This document shows positions 24,415 through 33,399 of a DNA stretch of 64,000 bases, one piece after another. Every line of letters begins with the position of its first letter. Position 1 is the stretch's first letter. Below the pieces are notes generated by a model that ran no database searches, was not told where the DNA came from, and saw only the letters and a program-made list of their open reading frames with translations. Both the position numbers and the translations under genes were made by a program. The stretch comes from G965240465 sp965249525 (GTDB lineage Bacteria; SAR324; JACQKK01): assembly GCA_965249525.1 (NCBI GenBank), contig OZ252237.1, positions 1,660,561-1,724,560 on the forward strand, in the 5' to 3' direction.

Positions 24415-25485
24415 CTACGAAGCGGGATATACTGTTACTGAAGCATGCTTGGGTTGTGGTCGCCAATTTTTAACGGCAGTGACCAATTGCTGTACGTTTT
24501 CAAATGGCGTGTCTTTCAGTAGTCCATGACTAAGATTGAGAATATGCCCCTGCCCATTGGTTTGCTCCAAACAAACATGCACTGCTTGAACTATATCTTG
24601 AAGAGAGGCTTGACACAGTAAGCGATGGTCAATATTGCCTTGCAGTGCCATCCGTCCCTGGGTGTAGCGTTGCAGAGAAGCAAGCTGAACATGTGAAGCC
24701 ACGCTAAGGGCATCCGCACCGCTAGCAACCATGGCATCTAACCAGGGAGAACCTCGCACAAATAAGATAGTAGGTGCAGTTCCCTTTAAGGCAGCAAAAA
24801 TACGCTGATGGCTGGGCTGTACAAAACACTCATAGACGGACTTAGGTACTAAATGACCCAGCGATTCAAACAATTGAACTGCATGAACCCCGCTTTCTAT
24901 CTGAAAACGCAAATAGTCTATGGTGGCATCGGTTAGTCGCTTCATCAGTTCACCAAACACGCAGGGATGGTCTTGGGCTAAAGCCAAGGTGCGTTTTAAG
25001 TCAGGTGGACTACCACCCTCTAACAAAAAAGCTATCAATGTCAGTGGGGCTCCAGCAAATCCCAACAGCGGTAATTCTCCTCCAATTTCATCCAACACAG
25101 CCAAAATAGCATCGCGCACAAAAGTCAGCTGGCGCTGAGAAGACAAAGGCTTTAGCTGTGGCAATTCTCCAGGAGAAAGAGATGAAGATACCAACTGCGG
25201 CCCCGGACGAAACACAAACTTTGCGCCCATAGGATCAAGCGGAGTGAGAATATCTTGAAACAAAATCAAGGCATCCACCCCTAACCGACGCGGCAGCAAA
25301 GAAATCGCCACCATGTCTTCTACGCTGCGAAATAATTCCTCTAACGGCTTCCCGCTGCGCTCCCGATAGGCCATATATTCTGGATCACTTCTTCCTGCTT
25401 GGCGCATCAACCAAACTGGCACCCGTTCTGTGGGCTGGCAACGCAGCGCACGCAACAACAAAGGTGTGGCTTCTATCATACCCAT
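24415..25485 (-). CDS. hemE: uroporphyrinogen decarboxylase
   Basis: HemE removes four acetate carboxyls from uroporphyrinogen III to give coproporphyrinogen III. Key motifs are present: RVPVWLMRQAGR, DALILFQDILTPLDPMG with the catalytic Asp, LLGFAGAPLTLIAFLLEGG, and HILNLSHGLLKDTPFENV with the late conserved His. Some usually fixed positions differ (FQDIL for FSDIL, GAPLTL for GAPWTL, NLSHG for NLGHG), so it is a somewhat divergent but complete copy at 356 residues. The start could be ATG 25485 or 25479; a TTG at 25491 also exists and none has a clear ribosome binding site. It stands apart from hemA-hemD. Confidence 0.94.
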   Translation of the reverse strand: MGMIEATPLLLRALRCQPTERVPVWLMRQAGRSDPEYMAYRERSGKPLEELFRSVEDMVAISLLPRRLGVDALILFQDILTPLDPMGAKFVFRPGPQLVSSSLSPGELPQLKPLSSQRQLTFVRDAILAVLDEIGGELPLLGFAGAPLTLIAFLLEGGSPPDLKRTLALAQDHPCVFGELMKRLTDATIDYLRFQIESGVHAVQLFESLGHLVPKSVYECFVQPSHQRIFAALKGTAPTILFVRGSPWLDAMVASGADALSVASHVQLASLQRYTQGRMALQGNIDHRLLCQASLQDIVQAVHVCLEQTNGQGHILNLSHGLLKDTPFENVQQLVTAVKNWRPQPKHASVTVYPAS

Positions 25486-25620
25486 CAGCAATTTCGTGAT
25501 TTCCCAGAAAGCTGGTGCTAGTAGGTTTTCTTACCACATCTTGCGGCAAGCTAGCGACAGATAGAGATCAATCAGAAAAGCTTTGCAGCTAGATAAGGCG
25601 AAGCCCAATTTTCCCAGCCA

Positions 25621-26670
25621 TCAATTAGTAGCAAGAGTGCGGAGCAGTTCCATTTGGTCAAGCACTTTGCCTGCACCTATTACCACACAGCTGAGTGGAT
25701 CTTCAGCCATAATGATGGGTAGCCCGGTGCGTTCGCGTAACAACATATCCAAGCCTTGTAACAGCGAACCGCCGCCAGCCATGACGATGCCTTTGTCTAC
25801 AATATCAGCAGAGAGTTCGGGAGGTGTGCGTTCTAGGGCGTTTTTAACCGCTTGCACGATGGATCCATAGACTTCAGAAAGTGCATTACGAATTTCTTCA
25901 TCACTGAGAATCAGTACTTTAGGGATACCAGAAACTAGGTCCCGTCCTTTGATTTCATGGGTACGCACCTTGCCATTGGAATAGGCAGAACCAATGCGTA
26001 CTTTTATTTCTTCAGCAGTGCGTTCACCAATCAACATATTGTACTGCCGTTTGATATATTGAATGATGGCTTCATCCATACGATCACCACCTATACGGGA
26101 GGAATCGCTGTAAACGATGCCAGCCAGAGAAATGACTGCTACCTCAGTGGTACCACCACCGATGTCTACAATCATGTTGCCTTGAGGTTCAGTAATAGGC
26201 AGTCCTGCACCGATAGCTGCTGCCATTGGTTCCGCCAGTAGATGAACCTCGCGGGCCCCAGCGGATTCAGTAGATTCACGCACCGCGCGCTTTTCTACTT
26301 GGGTGATGCCTGAAGGAACCCCCACAATTACCCGTGGTTTGAAACTGATAAAGGAATTTTGTCGCTGTATCTGACGAACAAAGTGCCGCAGCATTTCTTC
26401 AGCCACGTCAAAGTCGGCGATGACGCCATCTTTCATAGGACGAATAGCATAGATATTGCCAGGAGTACGACCGAGCATAATTTTGGCCTCATTGCCCACC
26501 GCCAAAACCTTGTTATTGCCGCGGCGGTCGCGCTTCACAGCGACCACAGATGGTTCACGTATCACAATCCCTTGGCCCCGTTGGTATACCAAGGTATTCG
26601 CCGTTCCCAAATCAATAGCGATATCACAAGAAAGTACGTTTTTAAGCGAACGCAAATGCTTAAACACCAT
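25621..26670 (-). CDS. mreB: rod-shape determining protein MreB
   Basis: A 349-residue bacterial actin that organises lateral cell-wall synthesis under the inner membrane. Diagnostic motifs: CDIAIDLGTANTLVYQRGQG (phosphate 1), MIVDIGGGTTEVAVISLAG (phosphate 2), VMAGGGSLLQGLDMLL (adenosine). The N-terminal MVFKHLRSLKNV is a short amphipathic start as in other MreB proteins. Its presence implies a rod or curved cell. The usual partners mreC and mreD are not downstream; argJ lies upstream (stop 26798) and nothing related is beside it. The ~130-base region before it is AT rich and probably bears its promoter. Confidence 0.97.
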   Translation of the reverse strand: MVFKHLRSLKNVLSCDIAIDLGTANTLVYQRGQGIVIREPSVVAVKRDRRGNNKVLAVGNEAKIMLGRTPGNIYAIRPMKDGVIADFDVAEEMLRHFVRQIQRQNSFISFKPRVIVGVPSGITQVEKRAVRESTESAGAREVHLLAEPMAAAIGAGLPITEPQGNMIVDIGGGTTEVAVISLAGIVYSDSSRIGGDRMDEAIIQYIKRQYNMLIGERTAEEIKVRIGSAYSNGKVRTHEIKGRDLVSGIPKVLILSDEEIRNALSEVYGSIVQAVKNALERTPPELSADIVDKGIVMAGGGSLLQGLDMLLRERTGLPIIMAEDPLSCVVIGAGKVLDQMELLRTLATN

Positions 26671-26797
26671 ATCGCACCAATGACAAAGATAAAGAAACCA
26701 TGTCTCCCATACGAAGATACACTATAAATAAAAAAACACACCAGAAAACTACATACGTATCCTTACAGTCATTTATTTAATGCAACATTTTTGAAGT

Positions 26798-27985
26798 TTA
26801 ACTTTTTTCCTCTGCATTGATGCGCACATATTCGCGGGTGAGATCGCAACCCCAGAAGTATTCTGTTGCTTGACCTGCATTAAGATCAATTCGTAGCAAC
26901 ACTTCTTGATGGGTTTGTAAATATTGTTCTAGACGGGCCTCATTGCCATTGATGGCAGGACCAAAGCACAGTTTTAGTTCAGGAGGACCAAAACATATCT
27001 GAATTTGCTCCCCTGGAAGCTGGGGATGGATAACCTTGCCCAATGCCATCAAGATGCGTCCCCAAAAAGGTTTATTGCCTCCAATGGCGACCTTCACCAG
27101 TGGAGATTCCGCTACCGCACGACAGCATGCCAAGGCATGTGCAGCGTCAGGAGCACCACTAACTTCAACTTTTAGCAACTTGCTTGCACCTTCTGCATCG
27201 CATATCAATTGGCGAGCCAACTGGATACATAGATCTTTCAATGCTGCCTCAAACTCCTGAAAATTAGGGGGCCCAGCTAATCCGTTGGCTAAGAGAGCAA
27301 CGGTATCGCTGGTGGAGGTATCGGTATCTACCGAGATGCGGTGAAAAGAACATTCCACAGCATTGGTTAAAGCTTGTTGTAGGCGTGGAGCAGAAAGATC
27401 GGCATCGGTGAATACATAGGCCAACATGGTGGCCATATTGGGAGCAATCATACCAGAGCCCTTGGCAACTGCAGTTAAAGTAATCGAACCCATGCGGCAA
27501 GAAGCGACTTTTGGATGGGTGTCAGTGGTCATGATAGCCCGGGCGAATTGCATGATTCCTTCTGAACTCGCCTGTAGGGCTGAAGACAAAGCCTGACAGG
27601 CAAGGCGGAATTTTTCCATGGGCAGGGGTATGCCAATCATACCTGTAGAGCTGGGCAGCACCAATTCAGGAGCGATTCCCAGCGCTTTACCCACCCAGCG
27701 ACAAATTTGCTTGCTATCGGCAATACCTTGCATACCAGTGCCTGCATTAGCGGTTTTCGAGTTGACTGCTATGACCTGCAAAAGACCATCACGGACATGT
27801 TCCTTGCCAACTACCACTGGTGCACCGGCAAAGCGATTCCGAGTAAATAAGGCTGCCGCCTTACAAGGACATTCAGACGCACATACGCCAAAATCTAAAG
27901 TTGTTGTATCTCCCAACCCTGCATGGATGCCCATCCAGCGGAAACCCCGTGGAAGCAATAAGGGTGTCTCCTCTGACTTACCCAT
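26798..27985 (-). CDS. argJ: bifunctional ornithine acetyltransferase / N-acetylglutamate synthase
   Basis: ArgJ transfers acetyl from N-acetylornithine to glutamate, recycling acetyl in arginine synthesis; some members also use acetyl-CoA. The precursor is autocleaved before the Thr of the ATM motif in KGSGMIAPNMATMLAY (around residue 195), seen here. Other signatures are LVLPSSTGMIGIPLPMEK and TTDTHPKVASCR, and DTSTSDTVALLANGLAG. A small departure is VNSKTANAGTG where NSGNANACTG is usual. Its 395 residues are normal. It sits between lpxA and mreB on the same strand, with no other arg gene nearby. Confidence 0.95.
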   Translation of the reverse strand: MGKSEETPLLLPRGFRWMGIHAGLGDTTTLDFGVCASECPCKAAALFTRNRFAGAPVVVGKEHVRDGLLQVIAVNSKTANAGTGMQGIADSKQICRWVGKALGIAPELVLPSSTGMIGIPLPMEKFRLACQALSSALQASSEGIMQFARAIMTTDTHPKVASCRMGSITLTAVAKGSGMIAPNMATMLAYVFTDADLSAPRLQQALTNAVECSFHRISVDTDTSTSDTVALLANGLAGPPNFQEFEAALKDLCIQLARQLICDAEGASKLLKVEVSGAPDAAHALACCRAVAESPLVKVAIGGNKPFWGRILMALGKVIHPQLPGEQIQICFGPPELKLCFGPAINGNEARLEQYLQTHQEVLLRIDLNAGQATEYFWGCDLTREYVRINAEEKS

Positions 27986-28039
27986 TTACTTATGCCTAAC
28001 ACTGCTATATGGCATGCGGTGATCATCGCCCACCTGCAA

Positions 28040-28852
28040 TTAGCGACATACACCCCGTTTGGATGCACGAATGAAGCGCACAAAACGCTGTACATAATCG
28101 CTGGAACCCAACTTCGCTTCTATCTCTGGCAAACTTTTCTCAGCTGTCAGTTTCCTACGAAAAAACAACTTATAGGCTTCCTGTAGCTGATGCACTTCTG
28201 CTAGCGGAACATTCGCACGCTCTAATCCCACCCGATTCAACCCATACAATCGCGCACGATTTCCCGCAGCCAACACAAACGGTGGTACATCTTGAGAAAT
28301 CATGGTATGAGCACCCGTCATGACCAATTCTCCAATCGCACAAAATTGGTGTATCGCTGTGTATCCTCCCAAATATGCAGCATTTTCAACGCGCACATAC
28401 CCCGCTAAAGCCGTCCCATTGGACATCACAATCTCATCCCCCAACATACAATTATGAGCCACGTGACAGTAAGCCATAATCCAGTTACGATGTCCTATCC
28501 GTGTAATTCCTCCATCTGAACTACCACGATTGAGAGTAACAAACTCTCTTAGCACGTTCTCGTCCCCTATCTCCAATCGGGTTTCATCATCCTCGCGATC
28601 TTTTTTGTCCTGTGAAGCTTGACCAATGCTGGCATAAGGGAAAACACGGTTGCGCTCACCTATGACTGTGTCATTTCCTACTACCACGTGAGCCTGCAAA
28701 TTTGTACCTGCACCAATGACCACCCCTGATCCAACTATACAATATGGCCCTATTTCCACTCCTGCCCCCAATTGTGCGCTAGCATCTACCAACGCAGTAG
28801 GATGTACTATTACAGAAGAACTGGCCGAAGGTTTCACAGATGGAATATTCAT
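28040..28852 (-). CDS. lpxA: UDP-N-acetylglucosamine acyltransferase LpxA
   Basis: LpxA attaches a hydroxyacyl chain from acyl carrier protein to UDP-GlcNAc, the first step of lipid A synthesis. The left-handed beta-helix hexapeptide repeats run from ~residue 15 (VIVHPTALVDASAQLG) through IGPYCIVGSGVVIG and TRIGHRNWIMAYCHVAHNC, the latter holding the catalytic His of the HVAHDC-type motif. The C-terminal helical domain follows (NRARLYGLNRVGLERANVP). Its 270 residues include a slightly long N-terminus. In many bacteria it lies in lpxD-fabZ-lpxA-lpxB; here it is followed closely by argJ, with no lpx partner. Confidence 0.96.
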   Translation of the reverse strand: MNIPSVKPSASSSVIVHPTALVDASAQLGAGVEIGPYCIVGSGVVIGAGTNLQAHVVVGNDTVIGERNRVFPYASIGQASQDKKDREDDETRLEIGDENVLREFVTLNRGSSDGGITRIGHRNWIMAYCHVAHNCMLGDEIVMSNGTALAGYVRVENAAYLGGYTAIHQFCAIGELVMTGAHTMISQDVPPFVLAAGNRARLYGLNRVGLERANVPLAEVHQLQEAYKLFFRRKLTAEKSLPEIEAKLGSSDYVQRFVRFIRASKRGVCR

Positions 28853-29179
28853 CAGAAGAACTGTATTTTATATATCAAACCATTACAACCATCCCTCTCT
28901 ATGGATAGTCAACAACAGACATTGCTTCCTATCAACCCATTTTTTGAGTATACCACAGCTAGAGAACATCCTCTGCGGCAAAGATGGTGCGGATGCCTAT
29001 TCTATCGTTTGCTGGACAATGAGTCGAAGAATGGTTAAAGCTGAAACAGGTTTTGTTTATTGAAAAAATGAGAATTTAAACTGGCATGCTAATATAATAA
29101 AGAACAGCTGGCGATTATTAAAATAGAGTAAGAAAACCGGACAAAAAAACACAGGTGGTTTTGATGAGAAAAAAAGCAG
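28853..29179 (+). promoter_or_regulatory. intergenic region with a -10 box upstream of rplY
   Basis: This 327-base region between divergent lpxA and rplY holds no ORF with coding character that I can support. Near its right end, 29093-29098 is a perfect TATAAT, a good -10 box for rplY about 80 bases upstream of its start codon. I find no clear -35 box at the right spacing, so the promoter may be activator-dependent or of another class. Confidence 0.4.
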
Positions 29180-29848
29180 ATGGCAAATAGCGATACAGAA
29201 TCCCTGCAAGCCTGGGTGCGTACCCAACACGGCTCGGCAGCCAGTCGGCGGTTACGGCGAATGGGGAGGCTGCCAGCTATACTGTATGGCAAAGGCGAAC
29301 CGTTGAGTTTAGAACTGGACATGCTTCAAGCAGAAAGAAGTTTTCAAGCCATGCACGGTGGTGAACGATTGATATCACTTCAAATTGAAGGTAGCCAAGC
29401 TGCTGGAGAACGCCAGGTACTGGTACGACAGATACACACCGCACCATTAAAGCAACGGCTACTGCATGTGGATTTCCACCAAATTGAATTGTCTACCAAG
29501 GTACGTGTTGCAGTGGAAGTAAAATCTTACGGCAAAGCTGCGGGCGAACTGCACGGTGGCCTGCTACAAACCGTGATGCATGAGGTGTTGGTAGAATGCT
29601 TGCCCACCCATATTCCCGAATACGTGAAGGTGGACATCAGCCCATTGAATATTGGCGATAGCATCCATGTGCGAGACTTACAACTACCAGAAGGCGTTTC
29701 AGTAGCAAGCGACAAAGAAGAAACTGTTTTTGTGCTGCAAGCCCCGCGCAAAACAGGCGATATCGAAGATGCTGTTGATGAAGCTGAGACAGCAGAAATT
29801 GAAGCAGATGCAGATCTAGCAGCGCAAGCGGACGATGCCGAAAAATAA
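29180..29848 (+). CDS. rplY: 50S ribosomal protein L25 (Ctc/TL5 form)
   Basis: A 222-residue 5S-rRNA-binding protein of the long Ctc/TL5 type. The N-terminal L25 domain shows ASRRLRRMGRLPAILYGKGE, and the Ctc beta domain follows with LLHVDFHQIELSTKVRVAVEV, GGLLQTVMHEVLVECLPTHI and VDISPLNIGDSIHVRDL. The tail is acidic (EAETAEIEADADLAAQADDA). It is followed by pth, a pairing common in bacteria. Upstream a TATAAT box lies at 29093. The short element at 29858-29878 could be its terminator. Confidence 0.95.
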   Translation: MANSDTESLQAWVRTQHGSAASRRLRRMGRLPAILYGKGEPLSLELDMLQAERSFQAMHGGERLISLQIEGSQAAGERQVLVRQIHTAPLKQRLLHVDFHQIELSTKVRVAVEVKSYGKAAGELHGGLLQTVMHEVLVECLPTHIPEYVKVDISPLNIGDSIHVRDLQLPEGVSVASDKEETVFVLQAPRKTGDIEDAVDEAETAEIEADADLAAQADDAEK

Positions 29849-29857
29849 AATCTGTTT

Positions 29858-29888
29858 CCCAGAATTCTGCATACTGGGCTCCGTTTTA
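29858..29888 (+). terminator. weak hairpin after rplY
   Basis: Five-base complementary arms CCCAG (29858-29862) and CTGGG (29874-29878) enclose an 11-base loop and are followed by CTCCG and four T residues. It lies ten bases after the rplY stop. The short stem and interrupted T-run make this a weak candidate for termination between rplY and pth. Confidence 0.3.
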
Positions 29889-30030
29889 TTCAAGCCATTG
29901 CTTTTTCTTGTGTTTTTGTTAGCCTAGTGAGAAAGAATTCTGGCTGACATACACTAACCATTGGGCTTCTGGTGAAAAGTCAGCTGCCCAGTAAAGCAAC
30001 TGCTTTTTAAGATTGGCATAGAGCGAAAAA

Positions 30031-30729
30031 ATGATGTTAATCGTGGGTCTAGGTAATCCAGGCAAGCAATATGAACATACCCGTCACAATGTGGGTTTTC
30101 AGGTAATAGACACACTAGCAACAGTACTCAATGCACCTGCATGGAGAAGACGCGGTGAGGCATTTATTACCAAGATTTCTCGTCAACCCATGCTCTTGCT
30201 AGCCAAGCCACAAACCTATGTGAACCGAAGTGGTCATGCGGTTGCTGACCTACTAAAGTTTTATCGGCTGCCAACCGAAGCCCTGTTGGTGTTGACCGAT
30301 GACTTGTCTTTGTCAGTGGGGCAGCTGCGTTTGAGGCCTTCGGGTTCTAGTGGCGGTCACAACGGCTTGCGTTCTATTGAAGAATCTCTAGGAACCAATG
30401 CTTTTGCTCGCTTGCGCATTGGTATTGGACATCCTGGCAGAAAAACTCAAGTCAAAGACTATGTCTTGACAATTCCACTAGTTGATGAAGCGGCTTCATT
30501 AAAAGTGGCCAAGGAATTGGCTGTCCAATGTATACTAAATCTTTCTGAGGATACCCCTATACCATCACACACTTTCCGTATCTCTACTAATGATCAAAAG
30601 TGGCCGCTTAATCAATCACTTAGTGATAAGTGCAAGAAAACTCGTGATGCGCCCAAAAGCAGCGCGACCAACCCCAAAATCATGGCTGATAGCGTTGTAA
30701 AAAACACTTGGCAAACAGTATGTTTCTAA
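30031..30729 (+). CDS. pth: peptidyl-tRNA hydrolase with C-terminal extension
   Basis: Pth cleaves peptidyl-tRNA released from stalled ribosomes. The core is canonical: MLIVGLGNPGKQYEHTRHNVGF with catalytic Asn and His, AKPQTYVNRSGHAV, LVLTDDLSLSVGQLRLRPSG and SSGGHNGLRSIEESLG. The enzyme proper ends near residue ~175; about 50 further residues (SEDTPIPSHTF, then SNDQKWPLNQSL and a basic tail) are not usual. Two adjacent ATG codons occur at 30031 and 30034. It lies between rplY and rpsF on the same strand. Confidence 0.95.
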   Translation: MMLIVGLGNPGKQYEHTRHNVGFQVIDTLATVLNAPAWRRRGEAFITKISRQPMLLLAKPQTYVNRSGHAVADLLKFYRLPTEALLVLTDDLSLSVGQLRLRPSGSSGGHNGLRSIEESLGTNAFARLRIGIGHPGRKTQVKDYVLTIPLVDEAASLKVAKELAVQCILNLSEDTPIPSHTFRISTNDQKWPLNQSLSDKCKKTRDAPKSSATNPKIMADSVVKNTWQTVCF

Positions 30730-30852
30730 GCGATGTTTATTTGTTTAGAGTAGCTAGCTATGTCTGAGTTTTATTAAGTAGCATTCTGAGAAAATTAATC
30801 CTTCTTGAAGCCAGTCTTTTGGAAAATCAGCAATAACCAACCCCCTGACACT

Positions 30853-31362
30853 ATGCTTGCGTCAACACAAACAACAACCAACACAGTCAAGGCAGCACCC
30901 AAGCCCAAAGGTGCTAAGTCAGTTGCCAAGCAAACTAAAAAGAAAACCAATGCTGGTTATGAATGTATCTTGGTACTGCATCCCCATTTAGATGATGACA
31001 CCAAAAAAAATCTACTAAACAAGCTGAAAACAGTTTTTCAGGATCACGGTGGCCAATTGCAGCACGATACCACTTGGGAACGACGTAGGCTTGCTTATCC
31101 TATCCAAAAACAGCTACATGGCTACTACCATCTCTTCTATCTCAGCCAAACCCCCGCAGCCTTACATGCTTTAGAAAAACAGCTGCGCATTGAAGAACAG
31201 GTGTTGCGTTGGCTCTCGGTTTCCGTAGCAGACATGGATGCTGAATTCACTGCATTTGAAAAAATGAAGGCAGAAAACGCCAAATCTCAGCAAGAAATAG
31301 AACCTGCTCCTAAAGAGATCACCTCCACTGAAGACAGCCCCATTCTTTCAACTTCATCCTAA
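30853..31362 (+). CDS. rpsF: 30S ribosomal protein S6, extended
   Basis: S6 binds S18 and 16S rRNA in the platform of the small subunit. The core is recognisable from residue ~33: GYECILVLHPHLDDDTKKNLL, then WERRRLAYPIQKQLHGYYHLFY and RIEEQVLRWLSVSV. A ~30-residue basic N-terminal extension (Lys/Thr/Ala rich) precedes it and an acidic tail follows. The start is set at ATG 30853; an earlier in-frame codon at 30805 would add 16 residues without a ribosome binding site. It is first in rpsF-rpsR-rplI, the usual order. Confidence 0.93.
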   Translation: MLASTQTTTNTVKAAPKPKGAKSVAKQTKKKTNAGYECILVLHPHLDDDTKKNLLNKLKTVFQDHGGQLQHDTTWERRRLAYPIQKQLHGYYHLFYLSQTPAALHALEKQLRIEEQVLRWLSVSVADMDAEFTAFEKMKAENAKSQQEIEPAPKEITSTEDSPILSTSS

Positions 31363-31368
31363 TACTCT

Positions 31369-31782
31369 ATGAACAAAAAACGAACTAGCAACCCAAAGCG
31401 ACGACGTCTCAGCAGTCGTCTATTTTTTGCACAGCGCAAAACTTCGCCCCTCAATCAAATGGAGCAAATCCCCTTTAAAGATGTAGAACTCCTAAAAGAC
31501 TACATTACAGATCGTGGTCGTATCTTGCCAAAACGCATTACTGGTGCCAACGCGCAGGCACAAAGAAACCTCAAAATAGCTATCAAACGTGCCCGACATC
31601 TTGCTTTGCTCTCTTTCTCCGAAGGCCACATTTCCCAAAATCCACCCAAGCCAATTTCAAAAGAACCAGAAACCTCATACAAACCCTCCAAAAAGGCAGA
31701 ACCGCCGACCACCTCTCCCGATTCAGCAGCACAAACCAAGTCTAAGCCTAACCATTCATACTCAAAACCATTGATACACTAG
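31369..31782 (+). CDS. rpsR: 30S ribosomal protein S18 with long C-terminal tail
   Basis: S18 is a small-subunit protein paired with S6. The conserved block is FKDVELLKDYITDRGRILPK followed by RITGANAQAQRNLKIAIKRA and RHLALLSFSE. Ordinary S18 is ~75-90 residues; this one has 137, owing to a ~45-residue Pro/Lys/Ser-rich tail after the core (PPKPISKEPETSYKPSKK). The gene begins six bases after the rpsF stop. The tail is probably disordered, and its role is unknown. Confidence 0.93.
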   Translation: MNKKRTSNPKRRRLSSRLFFAQRKTSPLNQMEQIPFKDVELLKDYITDRGRILPKRITGANAQAQRNLKIAIKRARHLALLSFSEGHISQNPPKPISKEPETSYKPSKKAEPPTTSPDSAAQTKSKPNHSYSKPLIH

Positions 31783-31811
31783 TTCCATCGCTTTTGTTTA
31801 GGAATCAATCA

Positions 31812-32378
31812 ATGAACCTGCAAGTTATTCTCGTCCAAGACATTCCCAATTTAGGCTCTCTGGGTGATAAAGTGATTGTTAAAGGCGGCTATGCCCATAA
31901 CCACCTTATTCCCAAAGGTCTGGCAATCGCCGCCAACCTCCAAAATACCGCCCAACTGCAATACCGCCGCGTCCACCTTGAAAAAATTCGTGCCCAAGCG
32001 ATTCAAGACGCTCGCCAGCAAATTGAAGCTTTCTCACAGTTGCAACTCACCATCAAGGCAAAAGCCGGCCCCGGTGGAAAGCTCTTCGGTTCAATTACTA
32101 ATCGTGAAATTAGTACCTTGCTCGCTCAATTCAACCAAAACGTAGACCGCCGCCATATCTTTCTCCACGACCCTATTCGTCGCCTTGGCAACCACAACGT
32201 AACTATCAAGTTGCATAGCGAAGTTCGTGTAGAAATGAACATCAAAGTAGAAGCAGAGCTTCCTGCTCAGTCTCCAAAAGAAACTGCTACGAAAAACCCT
32301 CCCAAATCACCTAAAGATTCTTCTAAAACTGTGGTAAAAAGCAATCCTGAAAAGGACTCAGCTGATATTGCTCTTTAG
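31812..32378 (+). CDS. rplI: 50S ribosomal protein L9
   Basis: L9 is the dumbbell-shaped large-subunit protein binding 23S rRNA near L1. The N-terminal domain is typical: MNLQVILVQDIPNLGSLGDK followed by VIVKGGYAHNHLIPKGLAI. The connecting helix (RRVHLEKIRAQAIQDARQQI) and C-terminal domain (KAGPGGKLFGSITNREISTL, then HEVRVEMNIKVEAE-like end) are present. A ~40-residue Lys/Ser/Pro tail extends beyond the fold. ATG 31812 is preferred over an upstream in-frame TTG/other start because it gives the invariant MxVILLxD-type beginning. Confidence 0.95.
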   Translation: MNLQVILVQDIPNLGSLGDKVIVKGGYAHNHLIPKGLAIAANLQNTAQLQYRRVHLEKIRAQAIQDARQQIEAFSQLQLTIKAKAGPGGKLFGSITNREISTLLAQFNQNVDRRHIFLHDPIRRLGNHNVTIKLHSEVRVEMNIKVEAELPAQSPKETATKNPPKSPKDSSKTVVKSNPEKDSADIAL

Positions 32379-32382
32379 ATTC

Positions 32383-32417
32383 TTTCGCCTTTGTTTTGGA
32401 AAGATAAGGCGGAATTT
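32383..32417 (+). terminator. hairpin after rplI
   Basis: CGCCTT (32386-32391) pairs with AAGGCG (32406-32411), and the stem extends to about nine pairs with one G-T wobble (32383-32414). Three T residues follow directly. It lies just after the rplI stop and before the convergent uppS end, so it plausibly terminates the ribosomal protein operon. Confidence 0.45.
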
Positions 32418-32448
32418 CTACAAAATTTTTCAACTTTATTTCATATCA

Positions 32449-33399
32449 TCAAAGACCGAATCGTCGTTTTCTTTGCGCAAAGACAAATATGGCTTTAAGT
32501 ATGTGGTGTTCTCTAATGCAAGGCCATGGAACAGGGCAAAAGTAATATTCTGCATAAGCACTTTGCCAAAGCAAGAAGCCAGATATTCTCTGTTCTCCAC
32601 TGGTACGGATAATAAGGTCTGGATCTGGCATTTCAGCATTGTAGAGATATTGATGGATCACCTGAGGAGAAAGGTTCTGGGCAATTTGGATGAGGGAAGG
32701 TGATGGAGATTGCTTTGCCTGTGCTTTTAGCCAGCATTGTATGGCATGGATAACTTCTTCTTGCCCACTATAAGCAATGCCCACATTGAGGAAAAAGCGG
32801 TGGTGATGTTGGGTAGCGGCTTCGGCTTGGCTGATGGCTTCACGCAGACTGGGAGGCAAACTCTCTCGTCTGCCGAAAGCCCGCACGCGGATACTGTACT
32901 GCTGAATTTTGGGGTTTTTTGCTAGCCGTTTTAACTCGCTTTCAAACAACTGCATTAAGGCAGCTACTTCTTCAGGGGGACGTCGGAAATTTTCCAAGGA
33001 AAATATCCAGATAGAGACTACACGAACGCCCGCCAGCCGCAACCATTCCAGCACCTGTTCTACCTTGTGAGCACCCAGGATGTGTCCCATCCATGGTTTT
33101 TTCATACCCTGGCGGGAGGCAAAGCGGCGATTACCGTCTAAAATGATCCCTACATGACGAGGTCGTACGTCCACATGTTGCAATAGCATGCGAAACCAAA
33201 CGACACGAAGCTTGTGCCAAGGAACCACCAGCCAGTTTATCCAAGTACTTAGTTGGATGGTTTTGCCTTTTGCTGCACCTGTAATGGTTGTATCAGCTTG
33301 GATTGAGACATTAGCATTGACCACATTTTCAGCCTCTGCTACTGATTTATCTGACAAGACGTTATGTGGGTTAGTGTAAACGGACATGAGAGAATCCAT
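32449..33399 (-). CDS. uppS: cis-prenyltransferase (undecaprenyl diphosphate synthase family)
   Basis: This enzyme elongates farnesyl diphosphate with isopentenyl units in cis to make the lipid carrier for cell wall and LPS. Family motifs: RPRHVGIILDGNRRFASRQG, then VSIWIFSLENFRRPPEEV, and RTSGEQRISGFLLWQSAYAE at the C-terminus. Two features are unusual. The first motif has GNRRFA, as in archaeal, actinobacterial and eukaryotic cis-prenyltransferases, where most proteobacterial UppS have GNGRWA. The N-terminus also carries ~77 extra residues, including an amphipathic WINWLVVPWHKLRVVWFRM stretch that might touch the membrane. Chain length of the product cannot be told from sequence. The gene converges on rplI. 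Confidence 0.88.
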   Translation of the reverse strand: MDSLMSVYTNPHNVLSDKSVAEAENVVNANVSIQADTTITGAAKGKTIQLSTWINWLVVPWHKLRVVWFRMLLQHVDVRPRHVGIILDGNRRFASRQGMKKPWMGHILGAHKVEQVLEWLRLAGVRVVSIWIFSLENFRRPPEEVAALMQLFESELKRLAKNPKIQQYSIRVRAFGRRESLPPSLREAISQAEAATQHHHRFFLNVGIAYSGQEEVIHAIQCWLKAQAKQSPSPSLIQIAQNLSPQVIHQYLYNAEMPDPDLIIRTSGEQRISGFLLWQSAYAEYYFCPVPWPCIREHHILKAIFVFAQRKRRFGL

